Source: Streptomyces indicus
GTDB taxonomy: Bacteria; Actinomycetota; Actinomycetes; Streptomycetales; Streptomycetaceae
Assembly: GCF_900100315.1 (NCBI RefSeq)
Contig: NZ_FNFF01000010.1
Coordinates: 124,001 to 188,000, forward strand
Length of the DNA stretch: 64,000 nt
Direction: 5' to 3'
Under the pieces are notes generated by a model. It was not told where the DNA came from and did no database searches. It worked only from the letters and a program-made list of their open reading frames with translations. The position numbers were made by a program, and so were the translations under genes. Positions 1-8,118 of the stretch are shown here, piece by piece (position 1 is the stretch's first letter; each line of letters starts with the position of its first letter).

Positions 1-1433
1 TCGCTGCCGGGGTGGGCCTGCATACCGAACTCGGCGCCGTTGTACATCACCCGGTCGAAGACCGCGTCCGACTCGAGCGCCTCGAAGGGCAGCATGTCCT
101 GTTCGCCGGTGTCCTCGTCCTGCTCCTTGTTGGCCTCGTCCATCTCGGCCTCGGACTCGGCGTACGGGTCCTCCTCGCCGTCCTTCTTCGGCTTGTCGAG
201 CACGTGGTCGCGCTCGACCTCCATCTCGTTCGCGAAGCCGAGCAGGTCGGGGATGGTGGGCAGGAAGACGGACGCCGTCTCGCCGCGCCGCCGCGACCGT
301 ACGAAACGGCCGACCGCCTGCGCGAAGAACAGCGGCGTCGAAATCGTGGTCGCGTACACACCCACCGCGAGACGTGGCACGTCGACACCCTCGGACACCA
401 TGCGCACGGCGACCATCCACCGGTCGGTGCTCGCGCTGAAGTCGTCGATCCGCTTCGAGGCGCCCGCGTCGTCGGACAGCACGAGGGTGGCCTTGGTGCC
501 GGTGATCTCGCGGATCAGCTTTGCGTACGCACGCGCCGACTCCTGGTCGGAGGCGATCACCAGACCGCCCGCGTCATGGATGGACTTGCGGACCTCGGTG
601 AGGCGCTGGTCGGCGGCGCGCAGCACGTTGGGCATCCAGTCGCCGCGCGGGTCGAGCGCGGTGCGCCAGGCCTGGCTGATCGCGTCCTTCGTCATCGGCT
701 CGCCGAGCCGGGCCGCGATCTCGTCGCCCGCCTTCGTGCGCCAGCGCATGTTGCCGCTGTACGAGAGGAAGATGACGGGCCGCACGACGCTGTCGGCGAG
801 CGCGTTGCCGTAGCCGTAGGTGTAGTCGGCCGAGGAGCGGCGGATGCCGTCCTTGCCCTCCTCGTACTGGACGAAGGGGATCGGGTTGGTGTCGGAGCGG
901 AACGGGGTGCCGGTGAGGGCGAGGCGGCGCGTGGCCGGCTCGAAGGCCTCCAGGCAGGCCTCGCCCCAGGACTTGGAGTCACCGGCGTGGTGGATCTCGT
1001 CGAGGATGACGAGGGTCTTGCGCTGCTCGACCCGGTTGCGGTGCAGCATCGGCCGCACGCCCACGCCCGCGTAGGTCACGGCGACGCCGTGGTACTCCTT
1101 GCTGAGCGGACCCGCGCTGTACTCGGGGTCCAGCTTGATCCCTATCCGCGCCGCCGCCTCGGCCCACTGCTTCTTCAGATGCTCGGTGGGCGCCACGACC
1201 GTCACCTGCTGCACCACGTGGTGGTGCAGGAGCCAGGAGGCGAGGGTCAGCGCGAAGGTCGTCTTGCCGGCCCCGGGGGTGGCGACGGCGAGGAAGTCCC
1301 TCGGCTGCTCCTGCACATACCGCTCGAGGGCCCCCTGCTGCCAGGCGCGCAGCTTGTTGGCGGTACCCCAGGGGGCACGGCCGGGAAAGGCGGGTGAGAG
1401 GTGGTGCGAGCTGCTGGTGGCGGTGGTAGTCAC
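1..1433 (-). CDS. DExH-box superfamily 2 helicase (C-terminus beyond left edge)
   Basis: About 477 codons are visible, from a GTG at 1433 reading leftward off the window. Walker A is ATPGAGKTT near residues 51-59 and the Walker B/DExH box is DEIHHA near 145. A motif III-like ALTGTP and a second RecA lobe with a VSEGVDVP stretch and an AQAVGRFVR arginine motif follow. This is the SF2 family of ATP-dependent nucleic-acid translocases with an XPB/RadD-like layout. An acidic stretch (KKDGEEDPYAESEAEMDE) follows the helicase core. Substrate cannot be told from the sequence; a repair or RNA-related role is inference. No frame disruption is visible. Confidence 0.85.
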   Translation of the reverse strand, partial: MTTTATSSSHHLSPAFPGRAPWGTANKLRAWQQGALERYVQEQPRDFLAVATPGAGKTTFALTLASWLLHHHVVQQVTVVAPTEHLKKQWAEAAARIGIKLDPEYSAGPLSKEYHGVAVTYAGVGVRPMLHRNRVEQRKTLVILDEIHHAGDSKSWGEACLEAFEPATRRLALTGTPFRSDTNPIPFVQYEEGKDGIRRSSADYTYGYGNALADSVVRPVIFLSYSGNMRWRTKAGDEIAARLGEPMTKDAISQAWRTALDPRGDWMPNVLRAADQRLTEVRKSIHDAGGLVIASDQESARAYAKLIREITGTKATLVLSDDAGASKRIDDFSASTDRWMVAVRMVSEGVDVPRLAVGVYATTISTPLFFAQAVGRFVRSRRRGETASVFLPTIPDLLGFANEMEVERDHVLDKPKKDGEEDPYAESEAEMDEANKEQDEDTGEQDMLPFEALESDAVFDRVMYNGAEFGMQAHPGS

Positions 1434-1650
1434 GGTCTCCGGTTCGCGGGTCGGCTACGTATGACAGGTCTCGGTCGGCGGGCGCGGCAGGTCCCGGCCG
1501 CCTCCGTATGACAACCGGGCCACCTTACCGGTGCGGGTGTTTCGCATCCGGCTGACCGAGCCGGGTCGGGCCTGTGTGCGATATGGGTCACATGGGGTGG
1601 GGTGCGGGTCTGGGTGCGTCTCGGGCCGAGTCGGGTGCGGGTCTCGGTAA

Positions 1651-1667
1651 CCGGGGCTCCGCCCCGG
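1651..1667 (-). terminator. Putative terminator hairpin after MFS gene
   Basis: CCGGGGC-TCC-GCCCCGG is a perfect 7-bp stem with a 3-base loop, about 60 bases beyond the MFS stop codon. There is no U-tract, as is common in Streptomyces terminators. The same motif also belongs to the repeat family found elsewhere in the window. Confidence 0.45.
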
Positions 1668-1669
1668 AC

Positions 1670-1719
1670 CCCGCATCCGAACTGCGTTCGGATCTGCTCA
1701 AACGCCGCAGGGGCTGGAG
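1670..1719. repeat. Dispersed ~50-bp intergenic repeat, copy 1
   Basis: A block starting CCCCGCATCCG, continuing with CTGCGTTCGGA and ending in the TCAAACGCC..GGGGCTGGA element. A closely matching block lies at 49927-49976. The inner hairpin (ATCCGAAC..GTTCGGAT) differs between copies with compensating changes. Shorter copies occur at 1725-1747 and 16509-16620. Confidence 0.6.
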
Positions 1720-1726
1720 GGTCGCC

Positions 1727-3175
1727 TCAAACACCGGCGGGGCTGACGGTACGCAACCGCCCCGCCACCCATATCCCCACCGCCGCCACCAGCACCGACA
1801 GTGCGAACACCGAGGCGAATGCCGTTGCCGGGCCGCCCGTCGCCGCCTCCGCGCCGTGGCCCGACAGGGCGCCGCCGCCCAGGGCCGCGAAGGCCGCTCC
1901 GCCGCCCGCGAGCAGCAGCGCGTTGGACAGGCCGTCGGATATCTGGAGCGCCGCCGAGTTCGCCCCCGCCTCGGCCGGTGCCGACAGGCTCAGCATCAGG
2001 ACGCTGGTCGAGGAGATCACCAGGCCCATGCCGAAGCAGCCCCAGGCCCAGGCGACCGCGACGATCCACACCGGGACGGACTCGATCAGGACGGTCGGTG
2101 CCGCCGCGATCGCCGCGGCGACGAGCATCATGCCGAGCCGCACCAGCGCTTCACGGCGGTGCTCCAGGCGCGGCCTGGACTGCAGATACGAGCCGAACGC
2201 CCAGGTCGCCCCGCCCACCGCGAGGGCGAGCCCGGCCAGGGTCAGGGACAGGCCGCGGCGCGAGACCAGCATCAGCGGGATGAAGGACTCGGCCGCGATG
2301 AACGAACCGGCCGCGAGCCCGCGCAGCAGGATCACCGAGGGCAGCCCGCGCCCCGCGCGGAACGTGCCGCGCGGCAGCAGCGCGAGGACGGAGGGCACGA
2401 GCACCGCGAGCCCGGCCAGCGCGGGCAGCACCGAGAGCGGCCGCAGGTCCTGGCCCGCGTACTGCAACAGTCCCGCGCCGAGCGAGATGCCGAGCGCGAG
2501 GCGGATCCGGCGGGCCTCGAAGCGCGCGGGCTCGCCCTCCGGCGGGCCGCCCGCCATCCTCCGTATCGCCGGCAGGGCGAGCATGAGCGGGACCGCGACG
2601 AGTGCGGGGATGCCGATGAACACCCAGCGCCAGCCGAGCTGTTCGGTCACCGTGCCCGCCACCAGCGGGCCCACGATGGCCGGGACCACCCAGCCCGCCG
2701 CGAACGCCGCCATGATCGCGGGCCGCAGCCGCTCCGGATACGCCCGGCTCACCACTACGTACAGCGCGACGATCACCAGGCCGCCGCCGAGCCCTTGCAC
2801 CGCGCGGCCGGCGATGAACAGCCACATCGCCCCCGCCGTGCCGGACAGGAGCAGCCCCGCCGCGAAGGCGCCGATGCCCGCCGCGAGCGCGCCGAGCGGG
2901 CCGCGCCGGTCGGCCCACTGGCCGGCGAGGACCATGCCGAAGAGCGAGGTGGTGAAGTACCCGGAGAACGCGAAGCCGTACAGCGCCACGCCGTCCAACT
3001 CCCGTGCCGCCACCGGCATCGCGGTGCCGACCGCGGTCGCCTCGAAAGCGATCAGCACGACCACCGAGACGATTCCGATGCTGAGCGCGCGGAACGTCCG
3101 CCCCAGGACGCCCTCTTGGGGCACTTCGGGGCTCGGGGTCGCTGCGCTGCGCGATGCGGATTCGACGGCTGCCAT
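1727..3175 (-). CDS. MFS transporter
   Basis: A 482-residue integral membrane protein with at least twelve hydrophobic segments. The motif A-like loop is GQWADRRGP near residue 80, and AFEATAVGTAMP near the first helix is typical of drug:proton antiporters. Start chosen at ATG 3175 (MAAVESASRS), which leaves a 40-residue N-terminal tail; an upstream in-frame ATG would add 61 residues with no ribosome site. The gene diverges from tRNA-Cys, stands alone and is followed by a hairpin. Export of a drug or metabolite is the family expectation; the substrate is unknown. Confidence 0.85.
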   Translation of the reverse strand: MAAVESASRSAATPSPEVPQEGVLGRTFRALSIGIVSVVVLIAFEATAVGTAMPVAARELDGVALYGFAFSGYFTTSLFGMVLAGQWADRRGPLGALAAGIGAFAAGLLLSGTAGAMWLFIAGRAVQGLGGGLVIVALYVVVSRAYPERLRPAIMAAFAAGWVVPAIVGPLVAGTVTEQLGWRWVFIGIPALVAVPLMLALPAIRRMAGGPPEGEPARFEARRIRLALGISLGAGLLQYAGQDLRPLSVLPALAGLAVLVPSVLALLPRGTFRAGRGLPSVILLRGLAAGSFIAAESFIPLMLVSRRGLSLTLAGLALAVGGATWAFGSYLQSRPRLEHRREALVRLGMMLVAAAIAAAPTVLIESVPVWIVAVAWAWGCFGMGLVISSTSVLMLSLSAPAEAGANSAALQISDGLSNALLLAGGGAAFAALGGGALSGHGAEAATGGPATAFASVFALSVLVAAVGIWVAGRLRTVSPAGV

Positions 3176-3387
3176 GCGAAGAACCGTACGGCCCGCCACT
3201 GACAATCGCCCCTGGCCGGGGGCGGGACCTGCCTGGTCCCTTGGTCCTACGCCCGCTCCACAAACCCGGGCCCAAAGGCCCACGCACGGCCGGTCCTCCA
3301 TGAACGGCGTGTGGCAGTCGTATGGCAGAACCCGCCGCTCCCTTGGCCGCGCGCACACCGCCCGCCTACGGTCGAGGACATGGACGC

Positions 3388-3462
3388 GGCCGTGTGCCCG
3401 AGTGGTTCAGGGGCTTGCCTGCAAAGCAAGTAACGCGGGTTCGATTCCCGCCACGGCCTCCA
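3388..3462 (+). tRNA. tRNA-Cys (anticodon GCA)
   Basis: A full cloverleaf can be drawn: acceptor stem GGCCGTG/CACGGCC, D arm CCC/GGG, anticodon stem CTTGC/GCAAG with loop CTGCAAA (anticodon GCA at 3421-3423), variable loop TAAC, and T arm GCGGG-TTCGATT-CCCGC. The discriminator is U and the 3' CCA is encoded at 3460-3462. It is a standalone gene followed closely by a strong terminator. Confidence 0.97.
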
Positions 3463-3466
3463 CGGC

Positions 3467-3499
3467 GAAGGGGCGGCTCCCACAGGGGGCCGCCCCTTC
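3467..3499. terminator. Terminator between tRNA-Cys and VOC gene
   Basis: GAAGGGGCGGC and GCCGCCCCTTC form a perfect 11-bp stem around an 11-base loop, just after the tRNA and 14 bases beyond the stop of the convergent VOC gene. It can serve both directions. Confidence 0.8.
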
Positions 3500-3512
3500 G
3501 TCCTTGCCGTCC

Positions 3513-3995
3513 TCACCCCTCGGCCGCGCTCCGCAACGCCGCCACGTCGATCTTCCGCATCCCGAGCATCGCCTGCATCGCCCGCCCGGCCCGCTCCGGA
3601 TCCGGGTCGCTCAGGAGCCGCGGCAGCTCCTTGGGGATGATCTGCCAGGACAGGCCCCAGCGGTCCTTGAGCCAGCCGCACTGGCTCTCCTGGCCGCCGT
3701 CGGCCGTCAACTTCTCCCACAGCTCGTCGACTTCGGCCTGGTCCTCGCACTCCACGTACAGCGAGACGGCTTCGGTGAAGGTGAACTGCGGGCCGCCGTT
3801 GAGCGCGGTGAACTGCTGGCCGGCCAGCTGGAAGCCGACGACCATCGCGGTGCCGGGCGTACCGGGCCCGGCTTCTCCGTAGCGCTGCACCTCGGTGATC
3901 TTGGAGTCGGGGAACAGCGAGGTGTAGAACTCCGCCGCCTCCTCGGCCTGCGTGTCGAACCAGAGGAACGTGATGATCTTCTGCGGTGTCGCCAT
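3513..3995 (-). CDS. VOC family protein (PhnB-like)
   Basis: A 160-residue protein of the glyoxalase/bleomycin-resistance (vicinal oxygen chelate) fold, PhnB/3-demethylubiquinone-methyltransferase-like branch. Hallmarks are ITFLWFDTQAEEAAEFY at the N-terminus, FTALNGGPQF in the middle, and CGWLKDRWGLSWQIIP. An AGGAGG ribosome site lies 6 bases before ATG 3995. Members of this branch often lack demonstrated enzymatic activity, so the role is unknown. The C-terminal MQAMLGMRKID is typical of the actinobacterial homologues. Confidence 0.85.
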   Translation of the reverse strand: MATPQKIITFLWFDTQAEEAAEFYTSLFPDSKITEVQRYGEAGPGTPGTAMVVGFQLAGQQFTALNGGPQFTFTEAVSLYVECEDQAEVDELWEKLTADGGQESQCGWLKDRWGLSWQIIPKELPRLLSDPDPERAGRAMQAMLGMRKIDVAALRSAAEG

Positions 3996-4066
3996 GGCGC
4001 CTCCTGGGCGGTACGGGGCCGGCGGACGGCCGGCCCCTGGAGGCGGACCGTCCGCGCCCCGCGAAC

Positions 4067-4630
4067 TCATCGCCCGGCGCCCGGCCCGCCCCCGGTCAGC
4101 TCGAGCCGCCACATGATCTCCCCGTCGTGCACGACATCGGTGGAGGCGAGCCCGGCGGCGGCCGCGACGGCCGCGGACGCGTGATGCTCCGGGTGCACAT
4201 GGGCGATCACGGCGGCGAGCGGCTCCTGCTGCTCCTGCGCGAGGGCGGCGACGAGCGCGCAGGCGGCCTCCCGCGCAAGCCCGCGCCCCTGCCACGGGGT
4301 GCCCACGGTCCAGGCGATCTCCGCGATACGGGCCGCGGCCGCGTATCCCGTCAGATGCGCGGGCGGCGGTCCGACCGTCGCCTGCACGGTCCCGACGAGC
4401 CGGCGCTCGGCGACCAGCTCGACCACCCAGTTGCACCAGGTGACTTCGGGGTCGGGCGAGCCCGCGGCCCAGCGCTCGTAGCGCGCCCGCAGCTGCTCCT
4501 CGGTCTCCGGCTCGCCCCCGATGAAGGTGTGCAGGGCCGGGTCGCCGAGCACCCGCGCCATCTCGGCGGCGTGCTGCGGCTTCAGGGGCAGCAGCCGCAG
4601 CCGCGGTGTGCGCAGCTCGCGGGGTATCAA
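4067..4630 (-). CDS. GNAT family N-acetyltransferase
   Basis: A 187-residue acetyl-CoA-dependent transferase of the RimJ/RimL-like type. It opens with the usual LRTPRLRLLPL strand and has the acetyl-CoA loop WQGRGLAREA near residue 120. Start taken as TTG 4630, whose codon shares bases with the TGA of the upstream gene (TTGA overlap). No strong ribosome site is visible, so translation is probably coupled to the upstream GNAT. The acceptor substrate is unknown. Confidence 0.75.
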   Translation of the reverse strand: MIPRELRTPRLRLLPLKPQHAAEMARVLGDPALHTFIGGEPETEEQLRARYERWAAGSPDPEVTWCNWVVELVAERRLVGTVQATVGPPPAHLTGYAAAARIAEIAWTVGTPWQGRGLAREAACALVAALAQEQQEPLAAVIAHVHPEHHASAAVAAAAGLASTDVVHDGEIMWRLELTGGGPGAGR

Positions 4631-5190
4631 ACGGAGGCCCCTGGCGCTTCGTGCAGCCAGCTCGTGAGCAGCACCCGCCGCCCCTTGGACTCGATCCACT
4701 CGGCCTCGTCCTCGACCAGGCGGTAGCCGCAGGCTGTCGCGACGGCGCGGCTCCCGGTGTTGTCCTCGTCGATCTGGAGCCGCAGCTCGCGCACCCCGAG
4801 GACCTCGTGCGCGTACGAGGTGAGCAGCCGGGTGGCCCGTACGGCCAGGCCCTGACCGCGGTGCTCGGGTCCGATGGCGTAGCCGAGCGCGCAGAGGTTC
4901 AGGTTCACCATGACCTCGCCGAGCGGCAGTTCGCCGTCGGTGGTCACGGCGAGGCGCAGATGCGTCCCTGCGGCCCGCTTCTCACGCGCGGCGGCGAGAT
5001 GGGCCTCGGCCTCGGCGTGCCCGAAGGGCGTGGGCAGCGGCGTGAAACGCGCGACGTCCTCATTGTCGAAGATCTTCACCATCGCGGGCAGATCCTCGTC
5101 CCGCCACTCCCGCAGCACGAGCCCGTCACCCTCGATGACCACGGCTTCCCCGCTCACGACAGCCACGCGGCCCCCCTCGCTCTCCTCCAT
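4627..5190 (-). CDS. GNAT family N-acetyltransferase
   Basis: A 187-residue GNAT protein with the acetyl-CoA motif EHRGQGLAVRA and the helix RLLTSYAHEVLGVRELRLQI. Start chosen at ATG 5190 (MEESEGGRV), where the N-terminus looks like the family; longer readings are arginine/tryptophan-rich and not credible. It diverges from the AhpD-like gene and overlaps the next GNAT by 4 bases, forming a two-GNAT operon. The pair differ clearly from each other, so they are not a recent tandem duplication. Confidence 0.8.
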   Translation of the reverse strand: MEESEGGRVAVVSGEAVVIEGDGLVLREWRDEDLPAMVKIFDNEDVARFTPLPTPFGHAEAEAHLAAAREKRAAGTHLRLAVTTDGELPLGEVMVNLNLCALGYAIGPEHRGQGLAVRATRLLTSYAHEVLGVRELRLQIDEDNTGSRAVATACGYRLVEDEAEWIESKGRRVLLTSWLHEAPGASV

Positions 5191-5318
5191 TGCTGCTACG
5201 GAGCATACGTGCGCCGGCACCCTGGTGCCCCGGCTCACATCGGGCTCCCTGTCACAGCCGGGGCGCCACCGGCATCCCGTGGTTGTCAGCACCTCATACG
5301 AAGCCACGGGAGACCACC

Positions 5319-5789
5319 ATGACCGCACGACTGAACCTCTTCGGCAGCGAGCTCGGCGGAAAGTTCCTCAAGCACCTCGTCTCCGCGGGGAAGATCGTCA
5401 CCGACTCCTCGCTGCCGACCTCGCTCCAGGAACTCGTCTCGCTCCGCGTCAGCCAGATCAACGGCTGCGCGATGTGCATCGACATCCACACCAAGCACCT
5501 CGCCGCCGAGGGCGAGGACGCGGTCCGGATCAACCTGGTCGCCGCCTGGCGCGAGGCCACGGTCTACACCGAACCGGAGCGGGCCGCCCTGGAGTTGGCC
5601 GAGCAGGCCACCCGGATCGCGGACGCGGCGGGCGGGGTGCCGGAGGACGTCTGGGCGAACGCCGCCAAGCACTACACGGAGGAGGAGCTCGTGGCCCTGA
5701 CCGCGCTCATCTCCCTGATGAACGCGATGAACCGGCTGAACGTGACCGTGCAGAACCCCGCGGGGTCGTATGTGATCGGGCAGTTCTGA
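5319..5789 (+). CDS. Carboxymuconolactone decarboxylase/AhpD-like protein
   Basis: A 156-residue all-alpha protein of the CMD/AhpD family. The peroxidatic pair is seen in NGCAMCIDIHTKHL (Cys-x2-Cys followed by His), the active motif of alkylhydroperoxidase AhpD-type proteins. GGGAGA precedes ATG 5319. It is monocistronic and divergent from the GNAT pair. A thiol-dependent peroxide or disulfide reductase role is expected from the CxxC; the partner is unknown. Confidence 0.88.
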   Translation: MTARLNLFGSELGGKFLKHLVSAGKIVTDSSLPTSLQELVSLRVSQINGCAMCIDIHTKHLAAEGEDAVRINLVAAWREATVYTEPERAALELAEQATRIADAAGGVPEDVWANAAKHYTEEELVALTALISLMNAMNRLNVTVQNPAGSYVIGQF

Positions 5790-5790
5790 C

Positions 5791-5812
5791 CGCCGGCCGG
5801 TCGCCGGCCGGC
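5791..5812. terminator. Bidirectional terminator hairpin
   Basis: GCCGGCCG..CGGCCGGC forms a tight GC stem in the 43-base gap between the convergent AhpD-like gene and the XDH molybdenum subunit gene. Confidence 0.55.
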
Positions 5813-5832
5813 AGGCGGGAGAAAGACAGGCC

Positions 5833-8118
5833 CTAGGCGTTGACCACGGCCGCCTGCGGGCGGATCGGGAGCCGGTTGACCGGGCGGCCCGTCGCCGCCC
5901 GCACCGCGCCCGCCACCGCCGCCGGAGCCGTCACGACCGGGACGGCCGAGGCGGCCTTGGCGCCGAACGGGGCCACCACATCGCGCTCCTCCACCAGCTT
6001 GACGATCCGGATGTCCGGGGCGTCGAGCGCGGTGGGGAGCGCGTAGCCGGTCAGGTCGGGGTGGCGGACCACACCGCGCGGGGTGCGCAGGTTCTCGGTG
6101 AGGGCCGCGCCCACGCCCTGCGTGACACCCGCCTCGATACGGGCCGCCAGCTGGGCCGGGTTGAGGACGCGGCCGACGTCCTGGGCCACGGCGAGTTCGA
6201 CGACGCGGACCGAGCCGAGCTCCACGTCCACGTCGACCACCGCGCGGATCGCGCAGAACGCGAGCCCCACGAAGGCGTCGCCCTGGCCGGTCTCGTCGAG
6301 CGGCTCGGTCGGGTGCGGGCGGCACTGGGCGGTGGCCCAGAGCTCCTTGCCGTCCATGGCCTCGGTGACGGTCGTGGAGAGCACACCGTCGTACGAGGTG
6401 ATCTTGCCGTCGGCGATCTGGAGCAGCTCCGTGGACATCCCGAACTTGTGGGCCAGCGGCTGGAGAAGCTGCGTACGGACCATCTTGGCCGCGCGCTCGA
6501 CGGCACCGCCCGAGACCCACGTGTGGCGGCTGCGGCAGCCCGCGCCGGCCGGCGGCTGGTCGGTGTCGACGGCCGCGACGTGGACCTCCTCGATGCCGAG
6601 GGTCTCCTGGACGATCTGGCGGGCGAGCGTGGAGAAGCCCTGGCCGGTCTCGACGGCCGCGCAGATCACGGTCGCGACCCCGTCCTGCACCTTCACGGTC
6701 GCGGTCGACACCTCGTCCGCACCCTCCGCGCCGAGCATGTGCACCATGCCGAGCGCGTAGCCGACACCGCGCCGCACCGCGCCCGGTTCGCCCGCGCCCT
6801 CGGGGCCGCCGGGCAGGATCCACTCCTCCTCCGGGGTGTCCTTGGGCAGCGGCGGAAGGTCGAAGTCCCGTACGGCGCGCAGCAGTTCCGCGACCGGGGC
6901 CGGGCACGTGACCGTCTGGCCGGTGGGCAGGATGTCGCCGGTGGCCATGACATTGCGCAGCCGCAGCTCGGCCGGGTCCACGCCCAGCTTCGCGGCCAGC
7001 TTGTCCATCTGGGCCTCGTAGGCGGCGCAGACCTGCATCGCGCCCTCGCCGCGCACGTGCCCGGACGGCGGGTTGTTGGTGCGCACCGCCCAGCCCTCGA
7101 TGAAGGCGTGCGGCACGACGTACGGGCCGCAGGCGAACGCGACCGCGGCGGCCAGGGATTCGGAGGAGGCGTCCGCGTAGGCGCCCGCGTCCAGGAGGAT
7201 CTGCGCCTCGACCTTGACCAGGCGGCCCTCCGCGTCCGCGTGGTGGCGGTAGCGCAGCAGGGTCGGGTGGCGGTGGGCGTGGCCGAGGAAGGACTCCTCG
7301 CGGGTGGCCGTCAGCTTGACCGGGCAGCCGGTCTTCAAAGCGAGCAGCCCGAGCGGCAGTTGGAACCCGGGGTCCTCGCGGTCGGCGGTCGCGCCGGGCA
7401 CGCCCGTGACCACCACCTTCACACGCTCGGGCTCCAGGCCGTAGCAGGCGGCGGCCAGGTCGCGGTCGGAGTGCGGGTCGGTGGAGGCGACGTACAGCTC
7501 GACGCCGCCGTCCGGGCGCGGCACGGCGAGTCCGGCCTCGGCGCCGATGGGCGCGGGGTCCTGGCGGCCGATCCGGTAGAGGCCCTCGACGATGATCTCG
7601 CCGCTCGCCTCGGGGTCCCCGTACTGGAGCGGGATGTGCCGGATCAGGTTGCCGTCGGGGTGCAACGGCTCGGCGGAGAAGGCCTGTTCGGGGTCGGTGA
7701 CCGGTTCGAGCACCTCGTACTCGACGACGATCGCCGCCGCGGCCATCCGGGCCGTGTCCGGGTGGTCGGCGGCGACCGCGGCGATGGGCTCGCCGTGGTG
7801 CCGTACCAGCTCGGAGGCGAACATCGGGCGGTCGGCGATCCGCCGCCCGTGCGCCGCGTCCCCGGGCACGTCCTTGTGCGTGACGACCGCGTGCACACCC
7901 GGCATCTGCTCGGCGCCGGAGGTGTCGATCGAGGTGATACGGGCGTGCGGGTGCGGCGAGCGCAGGATCGCCGCCCACAGCAGGCCCTCGGCCCACAGGT
8001 CGGAGGCGTACGGGAAGGTGCCCTCGGTCTTCGCGCGGGCGTCCGCGGGCGGCAGCGAGGCGCCGAGCCCGTGGCTCTTCTCCTCGGCGGGCGGTGCGGT
8101 GACCGTCTCGTTGCTCAC
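5833..8118 (-). CDS. Xanthine dehydrogenase family molybdopterin-binding subunit
   Basis: A 761-residue large subunit of a molybdenum hydroxylase. The Ald_Xan_dh_C-type N-terminal domain (KTEGTFPYASD, RSPHPHARI) is followed by the cofactor domain with VRGEGAMQ and AKLGVDPAELRLRN. GTG 8118 overlaps the TGA of the 2Fe-2S gene (GTGA). Near residue 719 the family motif G-A-K-G-V-G-E-P-P reads GAKAASAVP, so the usual catalytic base Glu is absent. It should form a complex with the two upstream gene products. The substrate (purine, aldehyde or other) cannot be assigned, and activity is uncertain because of the missing Glu. Confidence 0.85.
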   Translation of the reverse strand: MSNETVTAPPAEEKSHGLGASLPPADARAKTEGTFPYASDLWAEGLLWAAILRSPHPHARITSIDTSGAEQMPGVHAVVTHKDVPGDAAHGRRIADRPMFASELVRHHGEPIAAVAADHPDTARMAAAAIVVEYEVLEPVTDPEQAFSAEPLHPDGNLIRHIPLQYGDPEASGEIIVEGLYRIGRQDPAPIGAEAGLAVPRPDGGVELYVASTDPHSDRDLAAACYGLEPERVKVVVTGVPGATADREDPGFQLPLGLLALKTGCPVKLTATREESFLGHAHRHPTLLRYRHHADAEGRLVKVEAQILLDAGAYADASSESLAAAVAFACGPYVVPHAFIEGWAVRTNNPPSGHVRGEGAMQVCAAYEAQMDKLAAKLGVDPAELRLRNVMATGDILPTGQTVTCPAPVAELLRAVRDFDLPPLPKDTPEEEWILPGGPEGAGEPGAVRRGVGYALGMVHMLGAEGADEVSTATVKVQDGVATVICAAVETGQGFSTLARQIVQETLGIEEVHVAAVDTDQPPAGAGCRSRHTWVSGGAVERAAKMVRTQLLQPLAHKFGMSTELLQIADGKITSYDGVLSTTVTEAMDGKELWATAQCRPHPTEPLDETGQGDAFVGLAFCAIRAVVDVDVELGSVRVVELAVAQDVGRVLNPAQLAARIEAGVTQGVGAALTENLRTPRGVVRHPDLTGYALPTALDAPDIRIVKLVEERDVVAPFGAKAASAVPVVTAPAAVAGAVRAATGRPVNRLPIRPQAAVVNA

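Larger units (their letters stand above)
1434..1726. other. Intergenic gap with hairpin and dispersed repeats
   Basis: This 293-base gap between two leftward genes has no convincing gene. It holds the helicase leader, a GC-rich terminator-like hairpin at 1651-1667, and two adjacent copies of a dispersed 'CTCAAACGCCGGCGGGGCTGA'-like repeat at about 1697-1719 and 1725-1747. The second copy overlaps the 3' end of the MFS gene. Confidence 0.6.

Noticed and set aside
12..1397. A 461-codon plus-strand frame at the left edge
   Set aside because: The minus strand holds a clear DExH helicase with Walker A and B motifs.
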